Of a stretch of 64,000 bases of DNA, positions 13,742 to 24,960 are shown piece after piece. Position 1 is the stretch's first letter. Every line of letters begins with the position of its first letter. This stretch comes from Stenocarpella maydis. Taxonomy: Eukaryota > Ascomycota > Sordariomycetes > Diaporthales > Diaporthaceae. The translations under genes were made by a program, and so were the position numbers. The stretch is from positions 186,001-250,000 of the forward strand of contig NQMI01000036.1 of NCBI GenBank assembly GCA_002270565.1. Reading direction: 5' to 3'. Under the pieces are notes generated by a model. The model did not search any database, had not been told where the DNA came from, and saw nothing but the letters and a program-made list of their open reading frames with translations.

Positions 13742-14700
13742 TATCTATATACAATCCCTAGCTACCTACATCCGAGCCGGACGGGCATATTATGCTATAC
13801 TAATAATTTACATAAATTAGTTACTAAATAAAATAATATTTAATAACTACTTTTAACAACTTATCCCTAAGACTATTATAAATATATATTAATATAACGT
13901 AGGGTACCAGGAAGTGGCCAGGACCAGGAAGTGGCCATCCTGCTTTCCCATATAAAAAACGTCCGTGCACACTCTGCTAAAACCCTCAAACTAAGTCCAA
14001 AATACACCAAACATTCAGGGTTTAATTATAAGTATATAAATAAGCTATAGGATTTTTTTCTCAAATTTTAGAATTTTTTTCGCTTAATTATTCAAGAAAT
14101 TCGGTTTTAGACCCCTGTAATTTCGGTTTTCCGATATAGCTTACGTAATAAAATTCCAAAATTCATGTAAAAATTTTAGTAACTAAAGTATATAAAATTT
14201 AAGTTACCCTGAAATTTGCATTCATTTGAGACTTATTTTAGAGGTTTTAGCAAGGTTGGCACAGACGCTTTTTATATAGAAAATCAGGGTGGCCACATAT
14301 GGTACCTGGCCACTTCCTGATAAATCACGTTATACTTTAATAATTATTTTAATATTAACTTTCTTTCAATCCTAAGTAGCTAATTATAAAAGTTTCTTAT
14401 TAATAAGTATATATATAATTTAATACTAGATTTATTATATTAGTTAAAGTTATGATTATATATATTTATATAATATATAATATATTATTAAGATTATTAA
14501 TATAGTTAATATCTAGTATTAAAAAATTATTTATTAATCTTATTTTTAGAAGCTACTTAGTAACTAATCAGTATTAGTTAGCTAATATATCCTAATATAT
14601 AGTAGTACCAGTAATAGTTAATTAATTCTCGTTAGCCATAGTATTAAGTAGAGAATTATAGCAAAGCTGTAGCCTCCTTAAGATTCTAGCTATAGTGCCT
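13742..14700. other. AT-rich island (repeat graveyard)
   Basis: Base composition switches abruptly to mostly A and T, with dense TAATATA and TTAATA tracts and stops in all frames. Such islands in ascomycetes usually derive from transposons mutated by repeat-induced point mutation; here that is inference from composition only. It contains the foldback element at 13893-14334 and a repeat shared with the 56.7-kb island. Confidence 0.75.
13893..14334. mobile_element. 442-bp foldback (MITE-like) element with near full-length inverted repeats
   Basis: The left end reads TATAACGT and the right end is its reverse complement ACGTTATA. Inward, both arms share AGGAAGTGGCCA (13909, repeated at 13925; inverse at 14308-14319). 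They then share a block matching TATAAAAAnCGTC, GCTAAAACC and AAGTC, and further in TTCAGGG and TTATATA. Arm similarity persists to near the centre (about 14113), so the whole element is an imperfect palindrome. The outermost TA on each side fits a TA target-site duplication as made by Tc1/mariner-type transposases. There is no coding capacity, so it would be non-autonomous. Family assignment is inference. Confidence 0.75.
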
Positions 14701-14900
14701 GGTGAGACGGTTTTTACCTATTGACTGCTTATCCAATAGACGTCCCGACCAAAAGACCACAATTTCAAGTCTGCTAACGTGAAATTCCAAGCAGTATACA
14801 AGTGCTGGACCGTCACACCTGGTGGCTAGCGCATGGGCCACTAAATGCCCCATACTCAGCGCCCTAACGCCCTCTGGGCGTAAATAGACGACTATTCTGC
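14609..14900. repeat. Dispersed repeat, copy A (interrupted)
   Basis: 14609-14700 is clearly related to 56757-56850: both run AGTAATAGTTAATT, then TTAnCCATAGTA, then AGCTnTAGCC/AGCTGCAGCC, then TAGCTATAG-GTGCCT. After an inserted element (14701-14819) similarity resumes: AGCGCCCTA..., then GACnACTATT, against 56877-56930. The family is unknown; it is probably a remnant of a larger transposon. Confidence 0.65.
14701..14819. mobile_element. 119-bp terminal-inverted-repeat element, copy A
   Basis: The ends are GGTGAGACGG (14701-14710) and CCGTCACACC (14810-14819), an imperfect inverted pair extending inward to ACTGC/GCAGT. The core AAAAGACC-AnAATTTCAAGTC followed by TTCCAAGCAGTATA recurs at 56162-56279. 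It interrupts the dispersed repeat whose other copy lacks it at this spot, so it behaves as an insertion. Non-coding. Confidence 0.65.
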
Positions 14901-17900
14901 CTTGTGCAGGAGCTCTGGAAAGAGGAATTGGAAACCGTACACAGTGAATAGATGATATAATGTGGCCGACGCCATAACGGTGTAATTCTGAAAATATTTA
15001 TATGTTGGATTACATGATGCTGAAGGTTGCATTGCAGCAACGACGAGACTGTCCACTCAGAAGGGCGAAGACCCACTCAGAAAGGACGAATATATTTTTT
15101 TTGTTTCAGTTGGAAATTCACAAAACGAGACTGTACTTGGTATGAAAAAGGAGTCAGTATGCAAGGGCTTCGATTGAGTTGAACTACAACTTCTCAATGA
15201 GGTATTCTTCCTCATCAGCCCCGGCCGTGGACTTCGGGGCAGTTAAAGACACATTCGAGGGGCCTGAGATATGTTGAGTCCTAAATCTTGTGACCTTGGT
15301 GGTCGTTGTATCGCCCGATTCCGTGTCGACCAAGAGGCGCTGCCAGCATTGCGGAAGAGGACTGATGATTCTGCCGCCTCCTTTATTGATCCTTTTTGAA
15401 CTTCGCACACAAAAGCAAACGTAGTTACCCAATCGGGGTCATCAATTGAACTGGAGCACATTAAGTTCTTAGTTCTACAGAGTTCCAGAACCTTGACCTA
15501 AAGTTATCCTCGAATAGAAGAGATTAGCCGTGCTTTCATTAAGTAGTTTTCGGTAAGCGACAAGGCTTCCATTGTTTGAGACGTAATGCGAAAAAAATCC
15601 AATGGGTATCTTTCAGTCTAGACAGCATGCAACGAAGAGTTGTATGAACGACAGGGCTGGCCATGGAAGTGAAGCGTAAATTTTCAGAACCTTGTAAAGG
15701 CCAATATCACTGTTCACAACGCCTGCGTGGACGAAACGCTGTCGTGTAGATGAGTGAACACTGTTGATCTTTACTCAGGCGGCTCCACGGATGAGACTTT
15801 TGGAATATAGACTTTTTCTCCACGCAATGGCACAGTTACATGCTTTTCATCAGGCTTAGGGGGCTCGGGGAAAATCCCAATCAGCCTTGGCTTGATTTGT
15901 AGCCGCATGCATGCAACCGATTTCGACAGTGCCAGCCCGTGTAAGCTTCGAGGGCGCCACTGCTACGCTTTGCTATGTAAGAGGCTAGTAAGACCTTCCT
16001 CGTATGACAAGCATCCATACCCATCAGCCCCCCAGGCGTGGTGCGAAGGAAGTTGGAATGATAAGTAAGGGCTGGCGCTCCGCACCATGGGCAACGAGAA
16101 GTGCGATTCACATATTGGAAGACATTACTAAGTCTGTATATATGTATGTGTCATTACAGGCCTTCAATATTTGAAAAATTGGCATTGCGCTGCCGAAGAC
16201 CAACACCAAAAATATGCCGCAATTTCTCCTCATGGTGGGTGTTTGGACTGCAGCCTCGAACAGACTCGGGATGGGTATCAGGGCAACGTTGTAAATGGGA
16301 TCATCCAAGCTAGTGGGACGACGCAAAACGTAGAAGGGTCGATATCAAAGCGATCTCAGCATTCAGTTCGTATGGTTTGGCATTCATGAGGACGACATGA
16401 CTGGATTATAGTACATGGATAACAATCTCAGAGGGTTGGAGGACCAACCTAGTGTTGCCATGAGTTTTTTTCCTTACATTATCGACGTTCGAGCCACGTG
16501 TAACTCCATTACATTCATCACTTACATCCACCTCCTCAAAGCAATACCTAGGTTGTGACAATAGCAGTGGGCGACTATGGTGTACTGACTGCAGTATGCG
16601 ACTGCAGCAGTGTGATGACTTAGCGCCAGCTTAAGTAGTCACTTCCCCTATAGAGCGAATATACCAAACCGACCACCAACACCCGATCGTATTGCAATAC
16701 GTGACCCAGCCAACATAGGTAATATAAACTACGAACCAGCTAACGGAAATCTTTGCAAAATGATCCTAGGAAGCCTAGACTCCAGGTATGACGAAGACAC
16801 CCAGCCTATATCCGGCGACATCAATGACAATCATAGAATCATCACGAGCCTAGCAAGCACGCACGGAAGCTACGAACATAGTGTGTATCTCGTAGAGACA
16901 AGTACGGGCGGCTCCACAGCACAGAGTAGCTTAAAGCGCATAGGTAATACCGGGAGATTCGTTGCAGCTTCAGTAGCAGGATTTGATGGGCCGAGGCCTG
17001 CTCACAAATTCAAGTTGGACACCTTACGGAAACAACAGCATACTACATAAACAACATCCTCTTATAGGATCAGATCAACTAGTCTGGCCACCTTCGCGAG
17101 TTTACATGAGTTATAAAAACTACATACGCCACTATATGCAACAAGCCATACGAAAGACTTTAATGCTAGCACTTCAGAGAATCTTATCGCAAACCCAGCG
17201 TCCTAGATATTTCGACCATGACACCTCACCCCAGGCCGCCACCTCATGCTGGGTGACTTGAGGTGGCTTATATTTATATAGATTGCAGCCATAGGAAGTC
17301 ATCCAATAGGTTTCAAGGGTTAAGTAGGTTCAACGAGGTAGCGCAGGATTCAAGCGACAAGTTGGGTGCGCGTCCATGCAGTACATGTGGAACAGGTTCG
17401 TTTCAAGAGTTCGGCGACTGCGATCATTCTGCGGCGGGTGAATGGCGTGGTGGTGGGCTCTTGCTGCAATATCCAAGGGTCAAGAAGCGTGAGGGTGTGG
17501 ATGTGGGCATGGCTTTATCATTCTGTACTTACCAACGACATGGACACTTTTGAGTACGAAGCCTTGGCAGAGAGGTGCAATATTCCTGTCAAGTGCGAGT
17601 CAAGAACGTTATCTACATGGGCTGATCTGCTTATATACTGAACTTGGTCTGGTTACATAATGCTTAAGTAACTTGCGACCAGCTGTTCATGATGATTGAT
17701 CAAGTTTCCAGTTTGTTGTAGTGAATGGGAGCACGAATACTAGTTGACTACGATAGATTAGGATGTTTCGGTTAAAGTACTTTTACTGTACGTGCCCCTC
17801 TGATTTAACTTTATGCCTGAACATCCTACACGTCAATATTGGATTTGCATATGCAACATATTATCCTTTTCCCCCCACAGACACTGCAGTGCGGAACGGG

Positions 17901-18566
17901 CACGCAGACACGTCTTGGAGCTCATGTGGGGCTTGTGAACGAAGTTCAATTGTTCGTCTGCACACGAGTTTATTAAGCAGCAAGTTTACAGGGTCGTGGA
18001 CGACCAAGCACTTAACACACTGTCCGGACTTTAACTGCCCTTATTATGCTCAGTTCTCCATGAATTTATTTTATCGGCCTTGCTGGTCAGCGTATCGGGA
18101 GCCGAGTGAAGGCGGGCCGTCTCTGCAATCTATCTCACCCGCGAAGACGGGTGCAACCTCGCAGGTGCGCCAGGGGCTTGTCATTTGGCTTCGCGACCAG
18201 TAACTGGCCAGGTGTTCGTGCACCAAACAGAGCAAGGTTTGAGCAAGGTTTACTAATATTAGAGGCATGCACGGGAAAGCCAAACCCGCACGGTCCCTCA
18301 CCAATCAACACGACCATGTTTCCGATGGCGACGGTAGCTGCGGAAATAATAATACATTAGCTTAACCGGTGGAGGGTCGGTTAAAACAAGCATGTTGCTA
18401 CTCCGCACCTGAGCATCGAGCGCCGGCAGTCATACCACTGCACCAGAAGCCAACTGAACAAACCATTCGTGCCTAACAAACTGTGATCCCTAGATCCTGG
18501 CGCAGTCCGCTGCAAAAGCACGTCGACCTTGGCTTGCGTGCCTCATGCCGTGACTAGGTGGGTAGG
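14901..18566. other. Intergenic stretch with only weak open frames
   Basis: Short open frames occur, for example minus 15184-15461 (Thr/Glu-rich end ...EEEYLIEKL after a shift between two frames) and plus 16760-17050 (96 codons from an ATG preceded by AAA). None has a recognisable domain or coherent splice structure. The minus-strand pair at 15184-15461 could be the broken 3' end of an old gene. I cannot support a gene. A duplicated GAGCAAGGTTT lies at about 18229-18250. Confidence 0.4.
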
Positions 18567-21500
18567 ATGAGTGCGGCCGGTGGCGAACATGGGCGAATCA
18601 GCAGCTGCGGCAAGGCGTCGTACGAGACGCATACCAGACGAGCTTCGGAAGAGGTACGGTGGTGTGGCCCCATAGTTGCCCGTACAGTCAGTCCCCCGGG
18701 CCCAGAAAATCTTGCTGATTCCGGATCCCAGAGCTGCCCAGAGTTGTGACCTCTGCAGGAAGGTAAGAAAAGTCAGGCCACTTTCAAGTTTTGACTGCCG
18801 GGGGACGATTCATGAACATTGCTAAGTGCTATCTCGCTCCAAGCGGCGTTGCAAGTGTGTTAGCCATCCCAATGGGGTCGACTGCGTCGCTTGCAAGGGG
18901 CAGGGTCTCTCATGCACGTTCACCATTCCTCGGAAGACGCGCTTCTACGGGTCCCTGGAAGATCTAAGCGACAGGTGAGCCCCATCCGACCCATTCAACT
19001 ACACTAGATCTGGACGCAGCCTGAAGCCAATGTCTCTTCTAGGTATAAGTACCTCGACGCCATTGTCCGCGGAGCATTCCCAGACCAGCCCGTGGCCACT
19101 GCCTCTGACCTCATCAAGCTTGGCCAGCGTCTACATATTGACATACCAGACCTGTCCCTCGACGATCCCGATAGTTTCGATGTGCTTTTGAGAGAAAAGC
19201 CCAAGACTATTGATGAGTTCTCATTGCCTGGGAGGCAACTGGGTGCTGAGAACAGCCTGGACTCTGGCCTCGACTCGGCGAGAGAAACCGGTAGTCGTGA
19301 TGGTGATGACGATACCTCTAGCAAGAAGGAAGACCGGGCCATCCAAGATGAAAAGGTCAGGCTGCTACGGGATACCTCAGGGCACGAGCACTATATTGGC
19401 CCGTCAGGCAGTTTGCAGTTTCTAGACCAGCTACGTCGGCTGCTGATTTCTCGAGAAGTTGAGGCTTCGTCTGGCAGCTCAAGCCGGCTCGCCCCTGATG
19501 GCGGACATGGTGGTGCGTCACAGGTGGTCGATGTCGAGGCCCATTACAACGAAGGCCCTCAGACAGCCACTAACGGCAGCGTGAAACATCAAGAAGTCTC
19601 TACGGTCGAAGACTCGCTGTCGCCGCAGGCTTCCCACCCAGCGAGCGCAGGACTGACACCGACTGACGAGATCAAGGAGCTCATAGACCAGCTCCCAAAG
19701 CGAGATCTGGTCGAAAACTTGATCCTCCTATATTGGACCAATGCGCATGATGACTTTCCGCTTTTCCACCAACAAAGCTTCGAAGAGGAGTACCAGTCTT
19801 TCTTCGGAAGCCGAGGCCATTCCGTCAATTATTCACTTGCCTCAGGGCTCGCCAGACCAGATCACGGCTGGATCGGATGTCTGTATATGATGGTCGTTTT
19901 CGGATCCTTATCAAGTGCAACACACCACAACGATGCTGAATCCAAAGCTCTCCAGAAGCACTGCGTTGATGCCACGCGGAAGCTCCTCCCACCCATCATC
20001 ACCAGATGCTCCTTGTCGGGAGTCCGGGCGCTGTTACTCCTCAGCCTGTTCCTCCACAACGACAACGAACGCAACGCTGCCTGGAACCTGGTCGGCACGG
20101 CGATGCGGATATGCTTTGCTCTCGGCCTCCACCGGAATGATACCTCGGAGCTCTTCTCACCGGTCGAGAGAGAAGTGAGGAGGCGCGTATTCTGCACGCT
20201 CTACGGCTTCGAACAGTTCCTCGCCTCCAGTCTCGGGAGGCCAAGCGGGGTCAACGACATTGACGTCCAAGTGGTACACCCTCGCGAAGGAGCTCTCAGC
20301 GGTGGCCAGAACAGTGACGATGCCCTTGCCATAATGACCCTGAAGCTGAACAAGATCCTCTCCACCTCACGCAACCCCCGATACGCGTCCGCGTCGAGTG
20401 CGCAGGCGCCACACGAGGCACAACAAATGTCAGTTGAGGAGGTCCTCGCGTCTTTGAAGTCGTGGAAAACGGAATTATCTTCGCAACAAGGATTGGACGT
20501 ACCCGTCATCACCGAGAAGGACGATAAGCTGCCTATACCCACCGGTGCCCGCATGGAATTTGACGAACTCAAGACTCTTCTTGGCTGGCGTGATCTTCCT
20601 AGCGTCCGAGCAATACTGCTCCTCTACGTCCAGTACCACTACATCTACATACTTGTCACAAGGCCCTTCCTCCTACGAGGCGTCACCGCCAGCGGGAAGA
20701 CGGGGCACATGCAGGAGTACGGACCGGACCCAACTCGGACGCCCCCAAATAAAGTAGGCCAGTTCTCCGACACGTGTTTCCGCCACGCTTGCCAGATGGC
20801 CCGCCTTCTCCTGCTGCTGGACTCGTTCGGCCTCATACACGGCGCGTCGGGGCTCGATGTTTTCTTCGCGTACTCGGCAGCCATGGTTCTGATTCTTCGA
20901 TCTCTCAGGCTGGATGCGTATCAGCAAGCCTCTGGCGTAAAAACGGAACACCGGCCTCAGGGCGAAGAAATGACCCAAATTCCTGACCAGAATGGTCCGA
21001 GGCTGCTTGACGAAAAGTCACTACTCGTGGCCCTGCGTGATTTGATAGTACGGCTGAGGGATCTAGTACTCAGAGTACCCAAGTCCAGCACCATGGAACG
21101 CTTCGCTCGTGCCAGTAAGCAGGCCCCGGATGCAATTTTTGACCCCTTTCATGAAACGAAATCCCTCTCTCTTCCTCGTATCTCGAAGCTATGAACACAA
21201 CGTATCCTTGTCCTTGATACTTCCAGATGGAAGCTCTTGCTCGGTTCCTTGACAGCTGACTCCAAGCGTCGCAGTGGTCACCTTCGAAGAGAGTGCCTAC
21301 CACGCCAAGGTCCGTGCCGGCTCAGGGGACAACGAACGAGACCCAATGTTTGTTGTGGCCCAGACTCACTTGGACGCCAACCTAACTGGCCCTGATTTGT
21401 TGTTCCGAGGACTCATGGATGCAAGCTACGGCCCGGAGCCTGCCAATGGGATGGTTGGTATGGACCAGCAGATGCAAGATGGGCCGATAGAAATGACTCA

Positions 21501-21759
21501 ACATCATCAGTTCTTGGCAAACGGGTGGGCTTTGATGTCCACACCGGCGGTAGGTCCCTTTGGAAGCCCGGTAAACGGCCTCACGTCGTTTGAACCGTTG
21601 CCGGGTTTGAATCCGTGGGCAATGGGCAGGACACAGGCAGCACAAGATGGGACGGACACCTATGTTCCATCAGCGGAGCCGAGCCACATGCCAATATACG
21701 GCTGGGAGGAGTTGGAGTCCATGCTTGGGAATGGAAGGAGCCACCTTCAGAAGTTTTGA
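18567..21759 (+). CDS. Zn2Cys6 fungal-specific transcription factor
   Basis: Nuclear DNA-binding regulator. Model: exons 18567-18653, 18706-18762, 18844-18974, 19043-21114, 21275-21759 (943 aa). The Zn2Cys6 cluster is assembled only after splicing: CDLCRK at the end of exon 2 joins RRCKCVSHPNGVDC in exon 3, giving C-x2-C-x6-C-x8-C-x2-C-x6-C (about residues 43-70) with the usual basic loop. The fungal_trans middle domain spans roughly residues 300-560 (YWTNAHDDFPLFH; LFLHNDNERNAAWNLVG; RRVFCTLYGFEQFLASSLGRP). A 160-bp intron (GTAAGC at 21115, branch GCTGAC, acceptor CAG at 21274) bypasses a TGA at 21192. It adds a last exon ending GWEELESMLGN, typical of the extreme C-terminus of these regulators. 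The first exon and its 52-bp intron are the weakest part; the true start could differ. The target is unknown; the transporters just downstream are candidates. Confidence 0.9.
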
Positions 21760-22410
21760 GAATCCAGTGCAAGTTATCCTCGCCACTACGGGAACGAAAA
21801 TTGTATTACAAACTGACGCTTATGGCACAGCCGACTGATTGGTTTCTAGGAACTGGTGAGCACAACGGTATTTTCTTGCCCACTCAACTTGCCTGCCATA
21901 GTGTGCCTTTAGACTACCTAGGTATCAGGTCACCATAGCGTGGGAGGCTGGCCTTCTGGCTATTTGGATGATGAATCGAACAGAATGAATCGAACCATGA
22001 ACTGCCTACGCTCTAGCAACCCCATCGGCTCCAGCATCTACCTACATAATGGAGTAACTTATAATCCGTTCTCCATTCCAGACAGCTAAAACAGTTCTAA
22101 GCCGTCCCCCTCCCCCGCGGCCTCTGAGCGCTTGCAACCCAAAGCCAGGCAGCAGTAGATGTCATGCCAAAGTTTTCTTACATGTAAATTTGCCGCCCAA
22201 GCCATCATTAATCTCATCCTCACCTTGTACCCCTCAGTGGGAAGCCGGCCGCGGACTTCCCAGATCTATCATTGACAGAACCATGGCTGGATTTCAAAGA
22301 CAAGATACCACAGACACCGAGCTGCCACCTGTGCACGAACGTGCGTCCTAGCTTCTCTTGCACCCATGGATAAATATCCCCTCAAGGGCCCGATGGCCCC
22401 CGAAGAGTCT
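21760..22410. other. Intergenic region between converging regulator and permease remnant
   Basis: Nothing coding is visible. It contains the palindrome ACCTAGGT at 21916-21923 and would carry the regulator's 3' UTR and terminator. No clear polyadenylation signal stands out. Confidence 0.5.
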
Positions 22411-24245
22411 TCATCTATCGTTCTTCCGGGGGCCTTCAAACCAATGGCGCCCACCGAGGCCAAACGGCAGGACCCATCAGGCTAGACTGATGGTAGTCAC
22501 GATTGCAATGCAGATAGGGACATAGTTCAACGTTTGCTATCAAGCAGTGGGTCAGCCTCCAATGCCCTGTTGCGAAACAGCCTGGCTCGCCCATTGATGC
22601 TCGAGATGCGTCTTACCGCTGTGGCCGGATACGGCTGAGGGAGAGTCAGCACCACGAAGATGAACATAACGTAGGCTGCCGAAATGGCCCCAACGATGGT
22701 GCTATATTTTCCAAGATTGAACCGGGCAGGCTCCAAGTCACGCCTCCCAATCGTGTGGCGCGCGGCAATAGGGATCAGGTACGAGATGTTTGTCACGATC
22801 GTAGCCGTGGCGGTGGTCGCGCTGAAGGCAACAGTAGACCTGGAGAAGGGCAGCACTCCGTCACGCGAGATGGCAAAGGTCACACGCTGCGCCGGCATGA
22901 GGCAGCTTGCCGTGGCGCACGTTGGGTCGAGCCAGAGGATGACCAGCAGGGCCGTGGCGCCGTCCGCGCCGACGAGCTTCACGAGATACTCGGCCCAGTT
23001 TGTTGGGGTAGGTGGCTGAGACCAGGCCGTCCAAGTCCTGCATGCAGAACAGGATCATGGCAAGCGTCTCCGCGGTGGGGTTGCCGGCGCGCAGCTTCTA
23101 CTGCGGTGTGGGGTTGTGTGAGCACTCACGGGGACCGAGAGAACCCATGTACAAAGCGTCCCTGCCCACATTCCTGTGGCAACATGATCGGATGCTTGGT
23201 TCATCTCCTCTGCGGGGCGAGCAGATGAACCATATCTATTGTGCGGTAAGTCAGCCAATACTAAGCGTCAGGGGATGATCCGGGTGAAAAGGCTCGCCAC
23301 CGACCCAAAGAAATCCCATGCGCCGAAGAGGATCCCGATCGTCCACGCGTATGCAGCTGATGCTTCTTTTTCCGGGCCCAAGTTGATACCGTTGTAGGGT
23401 TTATCGAAAAGATCACCCGACTGGAGTTTACCAGCGGCCCTGATAGGAAACCAGATCCAATAAGAGGCAAACAGGGCGACAAAGATGACCGAGGCAAAGC
23501 GAAAGTAAAGTTGCAAAACCCGCGGTGACAGGATGTTGGTAAGAATCGCTAGGACCAGCCCCAGGGTGGTAACCAGCCACGAGAACCAGCCCTGTCTGAT
23601 TAATGACGAGCCCGGGTAGCTGACCTCGGGGGCGCTCAGCAGGAAGTTGGTCGCCACCCAGTCCCACCACGCTGTCATCCAGCTCAGCAGGCGGCCGTGC
23701 CTCGGGCCCCCGGGGCGGTGGCTCCAGAAGTAGGTGCCCCCGGCGTTCGGGAATGCGGCCGCGATCTCGGCCATGGAAAGGGAGACGAAGAAGGACAGCC
23801 TGGGCTGCAGGCCAATGATGAACACGGCGGCAGAACGGTTGCCGTAACTATTCCATGGAAAAAATACGCATAGTCCAGGCTTCAAAAATACGCACTTATC
23901 CCCCAATCATGGTCCCGTTCGCGAAAGCGGTCTTGGGCCCGCCAGTATACAATGTGTGGCCGAAGAGCACAGGCAGACCGGAGACGAAGTTCATGCAGAT
24001 GTACGTCGCGGCCCAGCTCTCGAAAAGCCCCAGGTGGCGGGCAAACCCTGCCAATGCGTCGTCAGTAAATAAGGGGGGTGGTCTATTTCAACCAGCTCTC
24101 CCTTGGACTTATCAGTGAACACACCCTGCCTGTATCCCAGCTTCGCCAGGTGCTGCTCATCTTTGGACAGCATCGTTGTCTCCCCGCCCGCCATGTCTCC
24201 GCCGGGAGAGGGCTTCCCCCGAGATTCTAATTTCTTGTTATCCAT
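22411..24245 (-). pseudogene. Degenerate APC-superfamily permease (choline/GABA permease type)
   Basis: Read leftward from the ATG at 24245, the remnant shows ...KLGYRQ, LFESWAATYICMNFVSGLPV, LSMAEIAAAFPNAGGTYFWS, LSWMTAWW, ATNFLLSA, FCMQD, CATASC, QRVTFAISRDGVLP and NISYLIPIAARHTIGRR. This is the order and wording of fungal Hnm1/Uga4-like amino-acid/choline permeases. At least five lesions are visible. (1) The donor after TMIGG is ATAAGT instead of GTAAGT (23899), leaving an in-frame TAA. (2) About 13 residues are missing between WWDW and ATNFLL. (3) A one-base insertion in AACAAACTGG near 22995-23005 shifts the frame. (4) A stretch of about 40 residues, including a membrane segment, is missing between VLPFSR and STVAFS. 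(5) A TGA lies at 22477-22479 in the last membrane segment. Several ordinary introns remain readable, so decay is fairly recent. No transport function is expected. Confidence 0.85.
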
Positions 24246-24960
24246 GATGATATTTGTGCACGCCGAGAGGTAGTATGCATGACGACGAGAACGCAGCCGT
24301 TATTGTCAGAATCGCTGGTGTTGGGTGCAGCCCGAAGTCCCGAGTACTCTATTAGGTTCCTCTCTATTGCCCCTCTAGTCTGAGACAGTGCTGACTTGAA
24401 GGATGCAAGCTGAGAAATAGTAGAGACATCACCTTGCATAAGGGGCGATAAGACGTGGTTGCAGCCGCGGGACATTACAGTATGACTCCGGCTGATAATT
24501 GGAATTGTGCATTATCAGCATCGCACCAGGCGTCTGCCAGCCAATGCGAGGACAGACGTACTACCCAGCTGCAAATAGACCTAGTCGGATCGGCTGCACA
24601 TGTGTGCAAATGGATACTAGCCTGTGAGAATTGAGTAATTTTGGTGTGGTAGTCTCCGACGCGCCGACATGAAAGGAGGAGCATGATGACTTGGTGTTGC
24701 TGTCAATTCGATGCAGCATTTTATACTGAACGGACTCGTCACAACAGTTATTGAAAGATCATCGTAATTTACGGCCTTGGACTCACTCTGACCCCCCTGG
24801 CCAGTCTCAGTTGTGCAATTCCTGGCTATAACTAGACCAAAAGCAAGGATCAGCATGGCAGCCAGGGTGTAGGCCTCGTGCATGAGGCCGGGAGTATACA
24901 AAGTCTTCATTGAACGTCTACTCAAGCCATGGCATCGGCATCGATGTGAGAGATAGGCAC

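Noticed and set aside
18360..18465. tRNA-like stretch on the minus strand (TGGTGCAGTGG, a perfect A-box match)
   Set aside because: No B-box (GGTTCRANNCC) at the right distance, and acceptor and anticodon stems do not pair, so it is not a tRNA gene.
22411..24245. The permease remnant read as an intact multi-intron gene
   Set aside because: Some breaks do resolve as introns. The ATAAGT donor, the AACAAACTGG frameshift, the missing segments and the in-frame TGA cannot be spliced around.
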